Source of the DNA: Burkholderiales bacterium
Lineage (GTDB): Bacteria > Pseudomonadota > Gammaproteobacteria > Burkholderiales > Burkholderiaceae_C
DNA length: 39,214 nt
Direction: 5' to 3'
Assembly (NCBI GenBank): GCA_011391155.1
Contig: JAABRA010000087.1
Location: 1-39,214 of the forward strand
The position numbers and the translations under genes are program-made. Below are positions 17,526 through 25,779 of this stretch, piece after piece. Position 1 is the first letter of the stretch. Each line of letters starts with the position of its first letter. The notes under the pieces are model-generated. The model was not told the origin of the DNA. It did no database searches and saw only the letters and a program-made list of their open reading frames with translations.

Positions 17526-17563
17526 GGACAGAGCCAAGGCTCTGCCCCGCAAAGGAAAACAAC

Positions 17564-18391
17564 ATGACTTATTGCGTCGCCATCAAACTCAACGCCGGCC
17601 TGGTGTTCCTCTCCGACTCGCGCACCAACGCCGGGCTCGACCAGATCAGCACCTTCCGCAAGATGATCGTCTACGAGAAGCCGGGCGACCGCTTCATGGT
17701 GCTGCTGTCCGCCGGCAATCTGAGCATTTCGCAGTCAGTGCGCGAAATCCTGCAGGTCGAGCAGATCAAGGACCACGAAGGCGGCGACCCCATCACGATC
17801 TGGAACGCCAAAAGCATGTTCGACGCCGCACGCGTGCTGGGCGCGGCCGTGCGGCACGTGTATGACCGGGATGCGGCCTCGCTGAAGGCGTCCGGCGTGG
17901 AATTCAACGTCTCGCTGATCTTTGGCGGCCAGATCCAGGGCGAAGGCATGCGCCTGTTCCAGGTCTATTCGGCGGGCAACTTCATCGAAGCCACGCCCGA
18001 GACGCCCTACTTCCAGGTCGGCGAATCCAAATACGGCAAGCCCGTGCTGGACCGCGTGATCACCCCCGAGACCCCGCTGGATGAAGCCGCCAAGTGCGCG
18101 CTGGTGTCGATGGACTCCACGCTCAAGTCCAACCTTTCGGTGGGCCTGCCGCTGGATATGGTGGTCTACGAGGCGGACAAATTCCAGACCGACCGCGTGA
18201 TGTGCATCGACGACCAGAACCCCTACTTCCAGATGCTGCATGGCAGCTGGGGCCAGAAGCTGCGCGAGGTGTTCGACAGCATCGAAGACCCCACCTGGGA
18301 TGGCGGCGCCACGACCGTGCCCCTGATGGTCTCCACCGCGCGCAACAAGCCGCTCAGGAAAATTACCTCACCGAAAGAGAAGCTGATCTGA
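17564..18391 (+). CDS. Anbu proteasome-like peptidase subunit
   Basis: A 275-residue Ntn-hydrolase of the Anbu family, relatives of HslV and proteasome beta subunits. It starts MTYCVAIKLNAGLVFLSDSR; after removal of Met the nucleophile would be Thr, with D18 and K33 (STFRKM) in the expected places. GDRFMVLLSAGNLSISQSV and the SLIFGGQIQGEGMRLF region also fit. Anbu assembles into open rings and its substrates are unknown. It is usually encoded with an alpha-E protein, a transglutaminase-like protein and an ATP-grasp protein; none is nearby, so this copy is an orphan in its context. ATG 17564 is chosen since AAAGGAAA precedes it; an ATG at 17522 overlaps the mutS stop and would bury the Thr. 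Confidence 0.88.
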   Translation: MTYCVAIKLNAGLVFLSDSRTNAGLDQISTFRKMIVYEKPGDRFMVLLSAGNLSISQSVREILQVEQIKDHEGGDPITIWNAKSMFDAARVLGAAVRHVYDRDAASLKASGVEFNVSLIFGGQIQGEGMRLFQVYSAGNFIEATPETPYFQVGESKYGKPVLDRVITPETPLDEAAKCALVSMDSTLKSNLSVGLPLDMVVYEADKFQTDRVMCIDDQNPYFQMLHGSWGQKLREVFDSIEDPTWDGGATTVPLMVSTARNKPLRKITSPKEKLI

Positions 18392-18436
18392 GCCGCAGCA
18401 ACGTGCTGTCCGCATTGGCGCAGGCGGTTCAGCCCC

Positions 18437-18470
18437 AAAAAAAACCCGGCACCGCCAGGCAGCACCGGGT
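18437..18470 (-). terminator. Rho-independent terminator at the end of the mtr operon
   Basis: On the minus strand ACCCGG (18470-18465) pairs with CCGGGT (18449-18444) and is followed by a run of eight T. It lies about 20 bp after the mtrB-like stop codon and is oriented to stop that operon; it also lies 45 bp past the Anbu gene on the other strand but has no T-run in that direction. Confidence 0.8.
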
Positions 18471-18490
18471 CCCGGGATCAGTGGCGAGTG

Positions 18491-20695
18491 TCAGAACTTG
18501 TAGGTGTAGGTCACCCCAAGGTAGGTCAATGTCTGGCTTTGTTTGATGTTCAAGCTCGTATTGTCCGAGTAGGCATACGGCGTTCCGCTGTTGTTCCAGG
18601 CCCAGTCGTTCGACATCACCTGCGCAAAGATCAGGTTGAAACCCAGCGTCCCCTGCTTGTCCACCTGGTATTTGCCAAACAGCCTCAAGGCGGTCTGACG
18701 GAAGGTGATGTCCGGCACCCCCCCCGAAGCCGCCAGAAGCGCCGCGCTGTCGGAACCGGCATAGGTGTCCAGGGTCTGGGCATAGACGTTTTTGTCGTTC
18801 ACGTAGGTCAGGTTGCCGCCAACCTCCAGCTTGCCCGTTGGTTTGCCCGTCACGCCCAGCCCAGCCGCAATATTGGTGTTCTCAAAAGCCACCACAGCAC
18901 CCGCGGCGCGCGCCTGGTTCTGGGTCTGCTGGCCCCACGATGCATAACCATTGAGGTTCCAGGTGTCGGAAAGGGCGTAAGTCATGTCCAGGCTGAACAG
19001 GCTCAGGCGCGTGTTTTGCAGGGCATAGACCGATGGCATGCTGTATTTGTTGGTGCCCCCTTCAGCGCTGAACTGCAGGGCCAGCTTTTCGTCGGGCTGC
19101 CAATCGGCGAACAGCTTGACCTTCTCCTGCTTGCGATCAGCCAGCGTGGGCATGAAGATCGCCGTTGGCGAGAAGGTCGACACATCCGTCACCTCGGTGG
19201 CCCCGGCACCGGCATTGGGCCGCATCCAGTTGGACCCGTCTCGCTGACTGGCGGACACACGGATGGCACCACTGAAATTCTGTGACAGGCTTCGCCGCAG
19301 CTCCGCATGGACACCCGTCTCGTCCGTTTGCTGGCGCAGGGCGCTGACGCCCGCGACCTTGCTGGTCTGGGTCAGGGCACCCCGGTCGATACCCAGGTAG
19401 TCCACGCCGAGGGTGCCCCGGTAGTCGCTTGTGAACTGGTACATGGCCTGCAGCTTGCCGGAAGTCCTTTCTTCCGGCAGCCTCTGGTTGGTGTAGGTCG
19501 ATGTGCCATACAGGGTGTAGGGCGCAATGGGCGTCTTGTCATCCCGGTTTGCATAGCGCAAGTCGGCCTGCAGGGTCAGCTTCGGAATCGGACGCGAGGT
19601 GAGGCCCAGCCAGGCCAGTGTCGAATCGACCTCCCCGCCCAGATTTGACACACCCGCAGGGGCACCCGTCAGGCCCGAGCTCGCAAAGTCCTGGTTCTGG
19701 GTTGCCTTGGCATACGACAGCTTGAAATTCGCCCGGGACCTGGCCGGCAGGTCGTAGCTGCCCGTCAGCGAAAACTGGTTCATCTGGTTGTCAGGTGCCA
19801 GCGCCTGCGGCAGATTCAGGATGGGCTGAAAACCGGCGCTCAGCGGCAGCAGGTTGCCGAGCGGGCCGTTCAGCGCCCCCGGAACACCAGGGCGCATCGT
19901 TGAATTGTTATTGCGATAGAACGATCCATAGTAAGCCAGGCTGAGCCGCAGTTTTTCGGCGGAATAGTTCACGCGGGCGTCAATCTGGCTGGTGTTCGAG
20001 TTCACCGGCTCCGGGAGCATCAAGGTCGCCCATCCCGCGGCGATTCCCGTCGTGCCGCCGCAGCCCGGAGCGAGCCCCGACGGGCAGTTCATACCCGTGC
20101 CATAGAGGATGGAACCGTCCTTGTTTTCACTCTTCAGATCCACTTCGAACTGGAGCGCGGGCGAAATCCACTTGTTGAAACCCAGGCCAAAGGCCGTGCG
20201 CTTGGTCTGCAACTGCGTATCGTTTCCGGTCCCGACGCCGCCGGGCAGATGGACGACTTGCGGCGTCGTGGACCCCGCGCCAGCCAGGCCGGTATTGATC
20301 GTGAAGGGATTGGTGTGAACCAGTTCCCCGTAGGTGGCCGTGAATTTCCACTCGCCCGGGTCCCGCCAGACCCACTCGAGTTCACGGGAATCCGTCAGCA
20401 GATGGGCGCCTCGAAAAAGGATCGCGTTCGAATTTTCAGGATCGTGCAGGCTGTAGTCAAAACCCAGCGGAATGCCATAAGCACTGGCACCATTCAAGCC
20501 CAGGATGTTGTACTGGTTGAAGATGGACCGGTTTTCGGCGCCCCCACTCACACCACCCAGCCCCAGCGTCACCGATAACTCGGACTTCCGGGCATTTTCA
20601 TCGGTGGACTGCGCATGAACCGGGACAAATACCGCACAAACAGCCAGGGCGATGACCGTGCGCTGGAAGGGGAAGGAGGAATCAGCTTTCTTCAT
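18491..20695 (-). CDS. mtrB: MtrB/PioB-family outer-membrane beta-barrel
   Basis: A 734-residue outer-membrane protein of the decaheme-associated MtrB/PioB family, which sheaths an MtrA-type cytochrome through the outer membrane. It has a signal peptide (FQRTVIALAVCAVFVPVHAQ), a long series of alternating amphipathic strands, and ends in VTYTYKF with the C-terminal Phe typical of outer-membrane barrels. Shewanella MtrB is 697 residues. The N-terminal CXXC pair important in Shewanella MtrB is absent; the only Cys pair in the mature part is in a loop (MNCPSGLAPGCGG). Two ATGs are adjacent (20698, 20695); the second has the better spacing from GGGAG. The gene starts 16 bp after the mtrA-like gene, so the two are co-transcribed. 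Confidence 0.9.
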   Translation of the reverse strand: MKKADSSFPFQRTVIALAVCAVFVPVHAQSTDENARKSELSVTLGLGGVSGGAENRSIFNQYNILGLNGASAYGIPLGFDYSLHDPENSNAILFRGAHLLTDSRELEWVWRDPGEWKFTATYGELVHTNPFTINTGLAGAGSTTPQVVHLPGGVGTGNDTQLQTKRTAFGLGFNKWISPALQFEVDLKSENKDGSILYGTGMNCPSGLAPGCGGTTGIAAGWATLMLPEPVNSNTSQIDARVNYSAEKLRLSLAYYGSFYRNNNSTMRPGVPGALNGPLGNLLPLSAGFQPILNLPQALAPDNQMNQFSLTGSYDLPARSRANFKLSYAKATQNQDFASSGLTGAPAGVSNLGGEVDSTLAWLGLTSRPIPKLTLQADLRYANRDDKTPIAPYTLYGTSTYTNQRLPEERTSGKLQAMYQFTSDYRGTLGVDYLGIDRGALTQTSKVAGVSALRQQTDETGVHAELRRSLSQNFSGAIRVSASQRDGSNWMRPNAGAGATEVTDVSTFSPTAIFMPTLADRKQEKVKLFADWQPDEKLALQFSAEGGTNKYSMPSVYALQNTRLSLFSLDMTYALSDTWNLNGYASWGQQTQNQARAAGAVVAFENTNIAAGLGVTGKPTGKLEVGGNLTYVNDKNVYAQTLDTYAGSDSAALLAASGGVPDITFRQTALRLFGKYQVDKQGTLGFNLIFAQVMSNDWAWNNSGTPYAYSDNTSLNIKQSQTLTYLGVTYTYKF

Positions 20696-20711
20696 CATTG
20701 CGCTCCCGGGT

Positions 20712-21755
20712 TCAGCGCAGCATGAGCTGCGGGGTCGGATGGGTCGCCGACGGGTTGTTGGATCCATGGACCTTGGTATGGCAGTTCATGCAGCTGCGTC
20801 CCTGCCACAGCTGGATGACGTTCTTGCCGCTGGTGGTGCTGGTGATCAGCGGCTGGGTCTGACCGGGCGCTTGGGTGTATACGCCCGGCTGCCCACCGAG
20901 GGCACCCACCCCGCCAGCCACATGGGGCGTATGGCACTGCTGGCACAACATGGGCGCACGGGCCTTGAGCATGCCTGCCACAACGCTGCCATGCGGACTG
21001 TGGCACGACATGCAGTCTTCAGTGACCGGCTGGTGCTCATGCACGAAGGGCCCGCGCTTTTCGGCGTGGCAGGTGTAGCAGGTCGCGTTGGTGCTGTCGC
21101 GTTTGGCCAGCATCGGGCCGACCGAACCGTGCACGTTGTGGCAATCGGAGCAGCCCATCTTGCCCTCGGGAATCGGATGGCGGGAGATCAGGTTGATCTG
21201 CGCGCGCTGGGCCTTGTGGCAGGTGAAGCAAACCTCGGTCTGCCCGGTCTTGGTGAGCAACTTGTCCTTGTTGGTATGCACCTTGTGGCAACTGTTGCAG
21301 GCCAGATCGGCATTCTGGTGCCTGCTGCCGTCCCACAACATCTGCTTCGGGTCCTTCTGGTGGCAGGTCTGGCAGACGTCGCTGCGCTGTTCGGGCGTCA
21401 GCCTGGTCTTCTTGCCAAAAACCCGGTCAGGTGCCGGCCGGTCCTTGACGCCCTCAGGCTTCTTGATATGGGTCGGGCTCGGGCCATGGCAGGTGATGCA
21501 GGTCGGTGCGCGTTCGCTGTCTGGGTCGCCCATGGGCCGGCTCTGCAACTGCTCGGCGGCCGCGGACATCGGCGCCTTCTTCTTGACCGGCAAGGCGTGC
21601 GGACTGAGGCTCATGTCCGGCAGATCTTCCTCGTCATGGCAGCTCACACACTCGGCGGACGCGTCCCGGGCGGGCGTACCCGTGGCCGCATGAACGGACC
21701 CGAAGATGCCGAAGAGGCAGAGCCCGGCCATGGCCATTAAACGCTTGGTTCGCAT
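20712..21755 (-). CDS. mtrA: Decaheme periplasmic c-type cytochrome, MtrA/DmsE family
   Basis: A 347-residue exported cytochrome with ten CXXCH haem sites: CVSCH 36, CITCH 86, CQTCH 128, CNSCH 153, CFTCH 176, CSDCH 202, CYTCH 226, CMSCH 248, CQQCH 271, CMNCH 322. Length, haem number and the signal peptide (GLCLFGIFGSVHAA) match MtrA/DmsE, the haem wire that threads the MtrB barrel and passes electrons from periplasm to the outer surface. The gap between the first two haems is longer than the rest. ATG 21755 is chosen because a signal peptide follows at once; 21845 would add residues across the upstream hairpin. It lies between the outer cytochrome and mtrB, the mtrCAB order. Confidence 0.94.
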   Translation of the reverse strand: MRTKRLMAMAGLCLFGIFGSVHAATGTPARDASAECVSCHDEEDLPDMSLSPHALPVKKKAPMSAAAEQLQSRPMGDPDSERAPTCITCHGPSPTHIKKPEGVKDRPAPDRVFGKKTRLTPEQRSDVCQTCHQKDPKQMLWDGSRHQNADLACNSCHKVHTNKDKLLTKTGQTEVCFTCHKAQRAQINLISRHPIPEGKMGCSDCHNVHGSVGPMLAKRDSTNATCYTCHAEKRGPFVHEHQPVTEDCMSCHSPHGSVVAGMLKARAPMLCQQCHTPHVAGGVGALGGQPGVYTQAPGQTQPLITSTTSGKNVIQLWQGRSCMNCHTKVHGSNNPSATHPTPQLMLR

Positions 21756-21817
21756 CCCACACCCTTCGTTGATGGACAGGTTTCTATCCTTTTCATTGCA
21801 ACACCCCGCAACCCTCG

Positions 21818-21857
21818 CGGTCAAGAAAAACGGGAGAGCCCGCAAAAGCCCTCCCGT
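21818..21857 (-). terminator. Terminator-like hairpin between mtrC and mtrA
   Basis: On the minus strand ACGGGAG (21857-21851) pairs perfectly with CTCCCGT (21836-21830) around a 14-nt loop and is followed by TTTTC. It starts about 20 bp after the stop of the outer cytochrome gene and is upstream of mtrA. TTGACC (21823-21818) followed after 18 bp by TGCAAT could be a weak internal promoter. The hairpin could act as a partial terminator or a 3'-end stabiliser. Confidence 0.65.
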
Positions 21858-21877
21858 GTTTCAGACCATGCCTGAAC

Positions 21878-24538
21878 TTACTTCTGGCCGTGGACGATAT
21901 CCACGCCTTTGACGCCACCCGGTGAATGGCAGTCATTGCAGGTTTCGCGCGGCAAGCCGGCGATGGCCGTCTGGGTCGCGCTGCCGAAGCGTGAACCGCC
22001 GAAGCTGACCACGTGGCCGATTGCGGCGCTGGAGTCATGGCAGGACGTGCAACTGGCGGCCTTGGGCGAGATCACCTTCCAGCTGTTGGGGTCACTCGTG
22101 CTGCCACCGGCCTTGCTCACCACCGCGCCGAGCGTGCCCAGGTCCTGCTTCCAGGAACCATTGACGTGGCAGGCGTCGCAATTGAGGCCCACCTGGGGGT
22201 AAGCGACTTCGGCGGCGTAGTTCTCGGCCGACGCGATGAACGTACCGGTGTACCCTTTCGCCCTCGCCGCCGAGTCGATGATCTGCGCGATACCGTCAAA
22301 CGTAGTGCCCACGGCGACCGGTGTTCCGGCGGGAACCGCCACGACGTCGACGCCACTGACCTTGACCTTGTAGTCAGCCAGGAAGGACCCCGCCGTGATC
22401 AGCTTGCCAGTCTTGTCGAAGGCGCCCACCACGACGTTGCCATGGGTAAACGGCGTCGTCCGTTTCGAATTCCCGTGGATGCCGTGGATCATGCGTTTCA
22501 TCTGATAGGCCTCATTCAGGCCGACGCCCTGGTCAACGATACCGCTGGTCATCACGGTCGACGACACCCGGTTCGCATCGTGGCAGATCACACAGGACTC
22601 CACGGTGTTGCGCGCGCCACTATGGAAGGCGTTGGCCAGCGTGTTGGAACCCGAGGTGGCGCCCAGCGCGCCGTGGCAGACATTGCACTTGTCGTTCGAG
22701 ACGATCTCGCGGCGCGGCTGCGAGGCGCCACTAAGTACGACATCCTTGTAGGTGTGCTGCATGACGGTATTGATGATCGTCAGGGGCGACACCGGTGGCC
22801 GTGGATCAGCCGCCGACTTGGCCGCCAGCTTCACTTCCTTGACCTGGCCGATGCTGACCACCCGGGCCGTGCCAAACGCGGCCGTGAACGTGCTGTCCGC
22901 CGGCACTGTCAGGGCCACCGTGTAGTGGTTGGTTCCGTCGTTGATGCCTTTGTAGGCATAGGCGTTACCGTTGGTGCCACTGTTGCCATTGTTGTTGTAG
23001 GCCGAGAATTCGGTCGTGGCAGCAGACTGTCCCTTCATGTTCTGGTAGGCCAGATAGAAGCGCAGGTTGCCGAACGTCGTGGTGCCGTTGCAACTGATGC
23101 TCGCCCCAGAGCCGGTGCACGCCGTGCCGGTGCTCGACGCCGTCAGGTCATAAGCCGCATTGCCCTTGGTCGGATTCGACACGAAGTACTTGACCGTCAC
23201 GGTGCTGGTGCCACCGGTGGTGGCGGACGGTGTGTAACTGACGTCCTCGATATTCATCTTGTACAAGGCCGCGTTCTCTTCGTTCTGGTTCCAGTGCACG
23301 CGCTCCGGGGAAAGCGTCGGATTGGAGGTCGGGTTATGGCAGGCCACGCATTGCGCGTTGGTCATGGTCTTGGGGTCACTGCCGCCGAAGTAGGTCGTGT
23401 GCGAAACGTTCCAGCTCGAGCCGGCATTGTTGGCGTGGCAGGTCAGGCAGGCGTCCTTGGAGACCTTGGTTTTCCAGTTGTCGCCCTGCGGTGTGTTGGG
23501 GTTCGAAGCGCTATGGCACACCGCGCAATTGCGCAGGTCCTGCGGGAAGCCGACTTCAGCGTAGTCGTGAGAGCGAATGGTGACGAACTCACCGCCGCCT
23601 GTTGCGGCCTGCGAAGCCAGCAATCTGGCCGAGTGAATCTTGTGAATCATGGACACCAGATTCAGACTGTTGCCACTGTTGGCATCCACTGAATTGGGGT
23701 TATGACAGGTCACGCAATACTGTGTGTCAATCCGGCTGCCGTGCGCGGTCAGTTTTTCGTGGCACCCGTTACAAGAGGCCACGTCAGTCATCTTGCGCGT
23801 CTTTGATGGGTCGGTGACTGTCACGGACTTGCCATCGGCACCAACCGTAAAGTCAAAGTACGGGTTGGCGGCTATAGACTGCCCAGCCGCATTGGTGTAT
23901 GTGACCTGGATTGCCACGCGATGCGTCAAGCCTGGCTCAAAGGTGACACCGTTTGTCTTGGCCGGGTCCTTGATGTCGGTGCTGAAGTTGTAGGTGTAGT
24001 AACCGTCCGCGTTGAACGCCAGCTGGGCAGCCAGCAGGGCTGCATCCGTCTGTTTGGGGTCCACTCCGGCATTCGTCCGTGACGGAAATGCAGGATTGGT
24101 CAGCGTTTCCAGAAGCCAGGGTGAATAGACCACCCCTGCAACCGGCGTCGCCGCCGTCCGGGTTCGGTGGGTATAGCTCCTCCACTCGTCCGGATTGCCA
24201 TTGGTGCCTGGAATGAGCTTGGCGATGATGGCGCTCACCGCGGTTACTTTCAGCCCCTCCTTGACTTTTCCATCGGAAAAGATAGTGAAGTTCACCTTTG
24301 GAGGGCCATTGACTGTCACGGCCGGAACGCCAGCGCCTTGAAGGACGGTGAAGGGCGCCGCCGAGTTGATGGAAGTGTCGTTCCCCGGCACCGCGGCCGC
24401 CGCACTGATCGCCGCAGCGACTGAGCTGCCTGGCGGTGGCGCAACCGGCGTGCTGCTGTCTCCGCTGTCGCTGCCGCAACCTGCCATGGCCAGCGCCACC
24501 AGCGCCACCGCGCCCCACCGGGTCAATGAAGTTTTCAC
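21878..24538 (-). CDS. mtrC: OmcA/MtrC-family decaheme outer-surface lipoprotein cytochrome
   Basis: An 886-residue lipoprotein with a lipobox Cys at 21 (VALVALAMAGC). It has ten CXXCH sites in two groups of five: 256, 275, 338, 364, 397 and 618, 649, 787, 830, 867. The layout is beta domain, pentahaem domain, beta domain, pentahaem domain, as in MtrC and OmcA, which hand electrons to minerals, flavins or other extracellular acceptors. The third domain holds the family's Cys pair as CTGSGASISC (474-483). I place the start at GTG 24538, since AAGGAG lies five bases upstream and the lipoprotein signal begins at once; an ATG at 24577 would place that ribosome-binding site inside the gene. It heads the mtrCAB-like operon. 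Confidence 0.92.
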   Translation of the reverse strand: MKTSLTRWGAVALVALAMAGCGSDSGDSSTPVAPPPGSSVAAAISAAAAVPGNDTSINSAAPFTVLQGAGVPAVTVNGPPKVNFTIFSDGKVKEGLKVTAVSAIIAKLIPGTNGNPDEWRSYTHRTRTAATPVAGVVYSPWLLETLTNPAFPSRTNAGVDPKQTDAALLAAQLAFNADGYYTYNFSTDIKDPAKTNGVTFEPGLTHRVAIQVTYTNAAGQSIAANPYFDFTVGADGKSVTVTDPSKTRKMTDVASCNGCHEKLTAHGSRIDTQYCVTCHNPNSVDANSGNSLNLVSMIHKIHSARLLASQAATGGGEFVTIRSHDYAEVGFPQDLRNCAVCHSASNPNTPQGDNWKTKVSKDACLTCHANNAGSSWNVSHTTYFGGSDPKTMTNAQCVACHNPTSNPTLSPERVHWNQNEENAALYKMNIEDVSYTPSATTGGTSTVTVKYFVSNPTKGNAAYDLTASSTGTACTGSGASISCNGTTTFGNLRFYLAYQNMKGQSAATTEFSAYNNNGNSGTNGNAYAYKGINDGTNHYTVALTVPADSTFTAAFGTARVVSIGQVKEVKLAAKSAADPRPPVSPLTIINTVMQHTYKDVVLSGASQPRREIVSNDKCNVCHGALGATSGSNTLANAFHSGARNTVESCVICHDANRVSSTVMTSGIVDQGVGLNEAYQMKRMIHGIHGNSKRTTPFTHGNVVVGAFDKTGKLITAGSFLADYKVKVSGVDVVAVPAGTPVAVGTTFDGIAQIIDSAARAKGYTGTFIASAENYAAEVAYPQVGLNCDACHVNGSWKQDLGTLGAVVSKAGGSTSDPNSWKVISPKAASCTSCHDSSAAIGHVVSFGGSRFGSATQTAIAGLPRETCNDCHSPGGVKGVDIVHGQK

Positions 24539-24924
24539 GTCGTTCTCCTTTGCAATTTCCGGATGAAGCCGGGACACCCACCGAAACCCGTCATTTGTTC
24601 CTGCATTCGGCCAGGCGGAACCCCTGGATCGGGCAGCTTGCTGCTGTGGTTGAAAGCATAGGCCTTATGGATTGCAAGGTTACACAAAAACCGCTTTAAC
24701 GCAAACGGCGTTGATAAAAATCAATGGTGCGCCGCCACCTCGCGAAAACCGTTGCTTTTTTGCACTTTTCCCCTTGAAATTGCAGACTACACTCCAAAAA
24801 TGGTGTAACCGCGCGACCGCACGCCCGCCAAATCGCCACCACAGCCCTTGTTCCGCGATTCCGCGCTACACCGGTGCCAGGCCCGAAAATCAGCCGCTTT
24901 CCCTCCTGAAATAGATCCGCCGTC
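24539..24924. other. Intergenic region between mtrC and the divergent hydrolase gene
   Basis: These 386 bp separate the divergent mtrC-like and hydrolase genes and are more AT-rich than the surroundings. They contain the mtrC ribosome-binding site (24545-24550), a perfect FNR-type box (24711-24724) and, nearer the hydrolase, TACAC (24788-24792) and GTGTA (24803-24807) as a short inverted repeat. On the minus strand, possible -10 sequences downstream of the FNR box are weak (TAACCT, CATAAG), so the start site cannot be fixed. I see no small gene. Confidence 0.6.
24711..24724. promoter_or_regulatory. FNR/Anr-type binding site
   Basis: TTGATAAAAATCAA is a perfect match to the FNR consensus TTGAT-N4-ATCAA. 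It is 173 bp upstream of the mtrC start and 200 bp upstream of the divergent hydrolase start. Activation of the cytochrome operon under low oxygen is the most natural reading, because metal-reducing conduits are anaerobic systems; direction of action is inferred. Confidence 0.75.
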
Positions 24925-25728
24925 ATGCCACTGATCGTCTTCTCCCACGCCAACAGTTTTCCCGCCAGCACCTACGGCGTGCTGTTCAAGCGCCTGCGCG
25001 CCCGCGGTTTCAACGTCAAAGCGGTCGACAAGTTCGGCCATGACCCGAAATACCCGGTCTCGGACAATTGGCCGCACCTGGTGCAGCAACTGGTGGATTT
25101 CACGCGGAGCGAAATGGAAAAGCATGGCGCGCCGGCGTTCCTGGTCGGGCATTCGCTGGGCGGTTTCCTGAGCCTGATGGCCGCAGCCCGACACCCAGAA
25201 CTCGCGCGCGGCGTGCTGCTGGTCGATTCACCCATCCTGGGCGGCTGGCGCGCGTCGACCATGGCCGTGATGAAGCGCACGCAACTGGTGGGATCGGTGT
25301 CACCCGGCCGCGTCAGCCGGGCCCGGCGCAACACCTGGCCGGATCGCGAATCTGCGCTGGAACACTTCCGCCACAAGAAGGCCTTTTCCCGCTGGGACCC
25401 GCAGGTGCTGGCCGACTACATCGAGCATGGCATGGTTGACGAGGACGGCAAGCGCGTGCTGGCTTTCGACCGCGACATTGAGACGGCCATCTACAACACC
25501 CTGCCCGACAACCTGGACCGCCTGATCCGGCGCCACCCGCTCAAATGCCCGGTCGCGTTCATCGGCGGCATCCAGTCGCTGGAGATGCAGCAGGTCGGCA
25601 TGGGCATGACGGAGAAACTCGTCAAGGGCCGCATCATGATGCTCGACGGCAGCCACCTCTTTCCGATGGAAAAGCCCCTGGCCACGGCGGTGGCCATCGA
25701 GGCGGTGCTGCTGAACCTCGGGGCCTGA
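24925..25728 (+). CDS. Alpha/beta hydrolase
   Basis: A 267-residue cytoplasmic alpha/beta-fold hydrolase. The nucleophile elbow is VGHSLGG with Ser 77; the oxyanion region is the early FSHANSFPAS; the late GSHLFPMEKP supplies the likely catalytic His, and FIGGIQSLEM is near the expected acid strand. There is no signal peptide. The substrate cannot be told. It is divergent from the mtr operon and convergent with uppP, so it is probably transcribed alone. The ATG at 24925 is the only sensible start, with the beta strand LIVFSH right after it. Confidence 0.85.
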   Translation: MPLIVFSHANSFPASTYGVLFKRLRARGFNVKAVDKFGHDPKYPVSDNWPHLVQQLVDFTRSEMEKHGAPAFLVGHSLGGFLSLMAAARHPELARGVLLVDSPILGGWRASTMAVMKRTQLVGSVSPGRVSRARRNTWPDRESALEHFRHKKAFSRWDPQVLADYIEHGMVDEDGKRVLAFDRDIETAIYNTLPDNLDRLIRRHPLKCPVAFIGGIQSLEMQQVGMGMTEKLVKGRIMMLDGSHLFPMEKPLATAVAIEAVLLNLGA

Positions 25729-25779
25729 GCGCGCTCGCTCCGACCCTCTCCCCGCAGGCGGGGGGGGTGGTCGCGTCGT

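Noticed and set aside
16068-17552. 494-codon minus-strand frame across mutS
   Set aside because: Antisense to the MutS ATPase and without recognisable domains.
22013-23692. 559-codon plus-strand frame inside the decaheme lipoprotein gene
   Set aside because: It is antisense to the ten-haem reading frame and has no motif; the CXXCH pattern on the minus strand is decisive.
24539-24577. ATG 24577 as the start of the decaheme lipoprotein
   Set aside because: It would place a strong AAGGAG inside the gene and push the lipoprotein signal 13 residues in; GTG 24538 fits both.
25735-25775. CCTCTCCCCGCAGGCGGGG as a terminator between the hydrolase and uppP
   Set aside because: The stem is short and GC-only with no T-run on either strand; it looks like a remnant of a common intergenic repeat.
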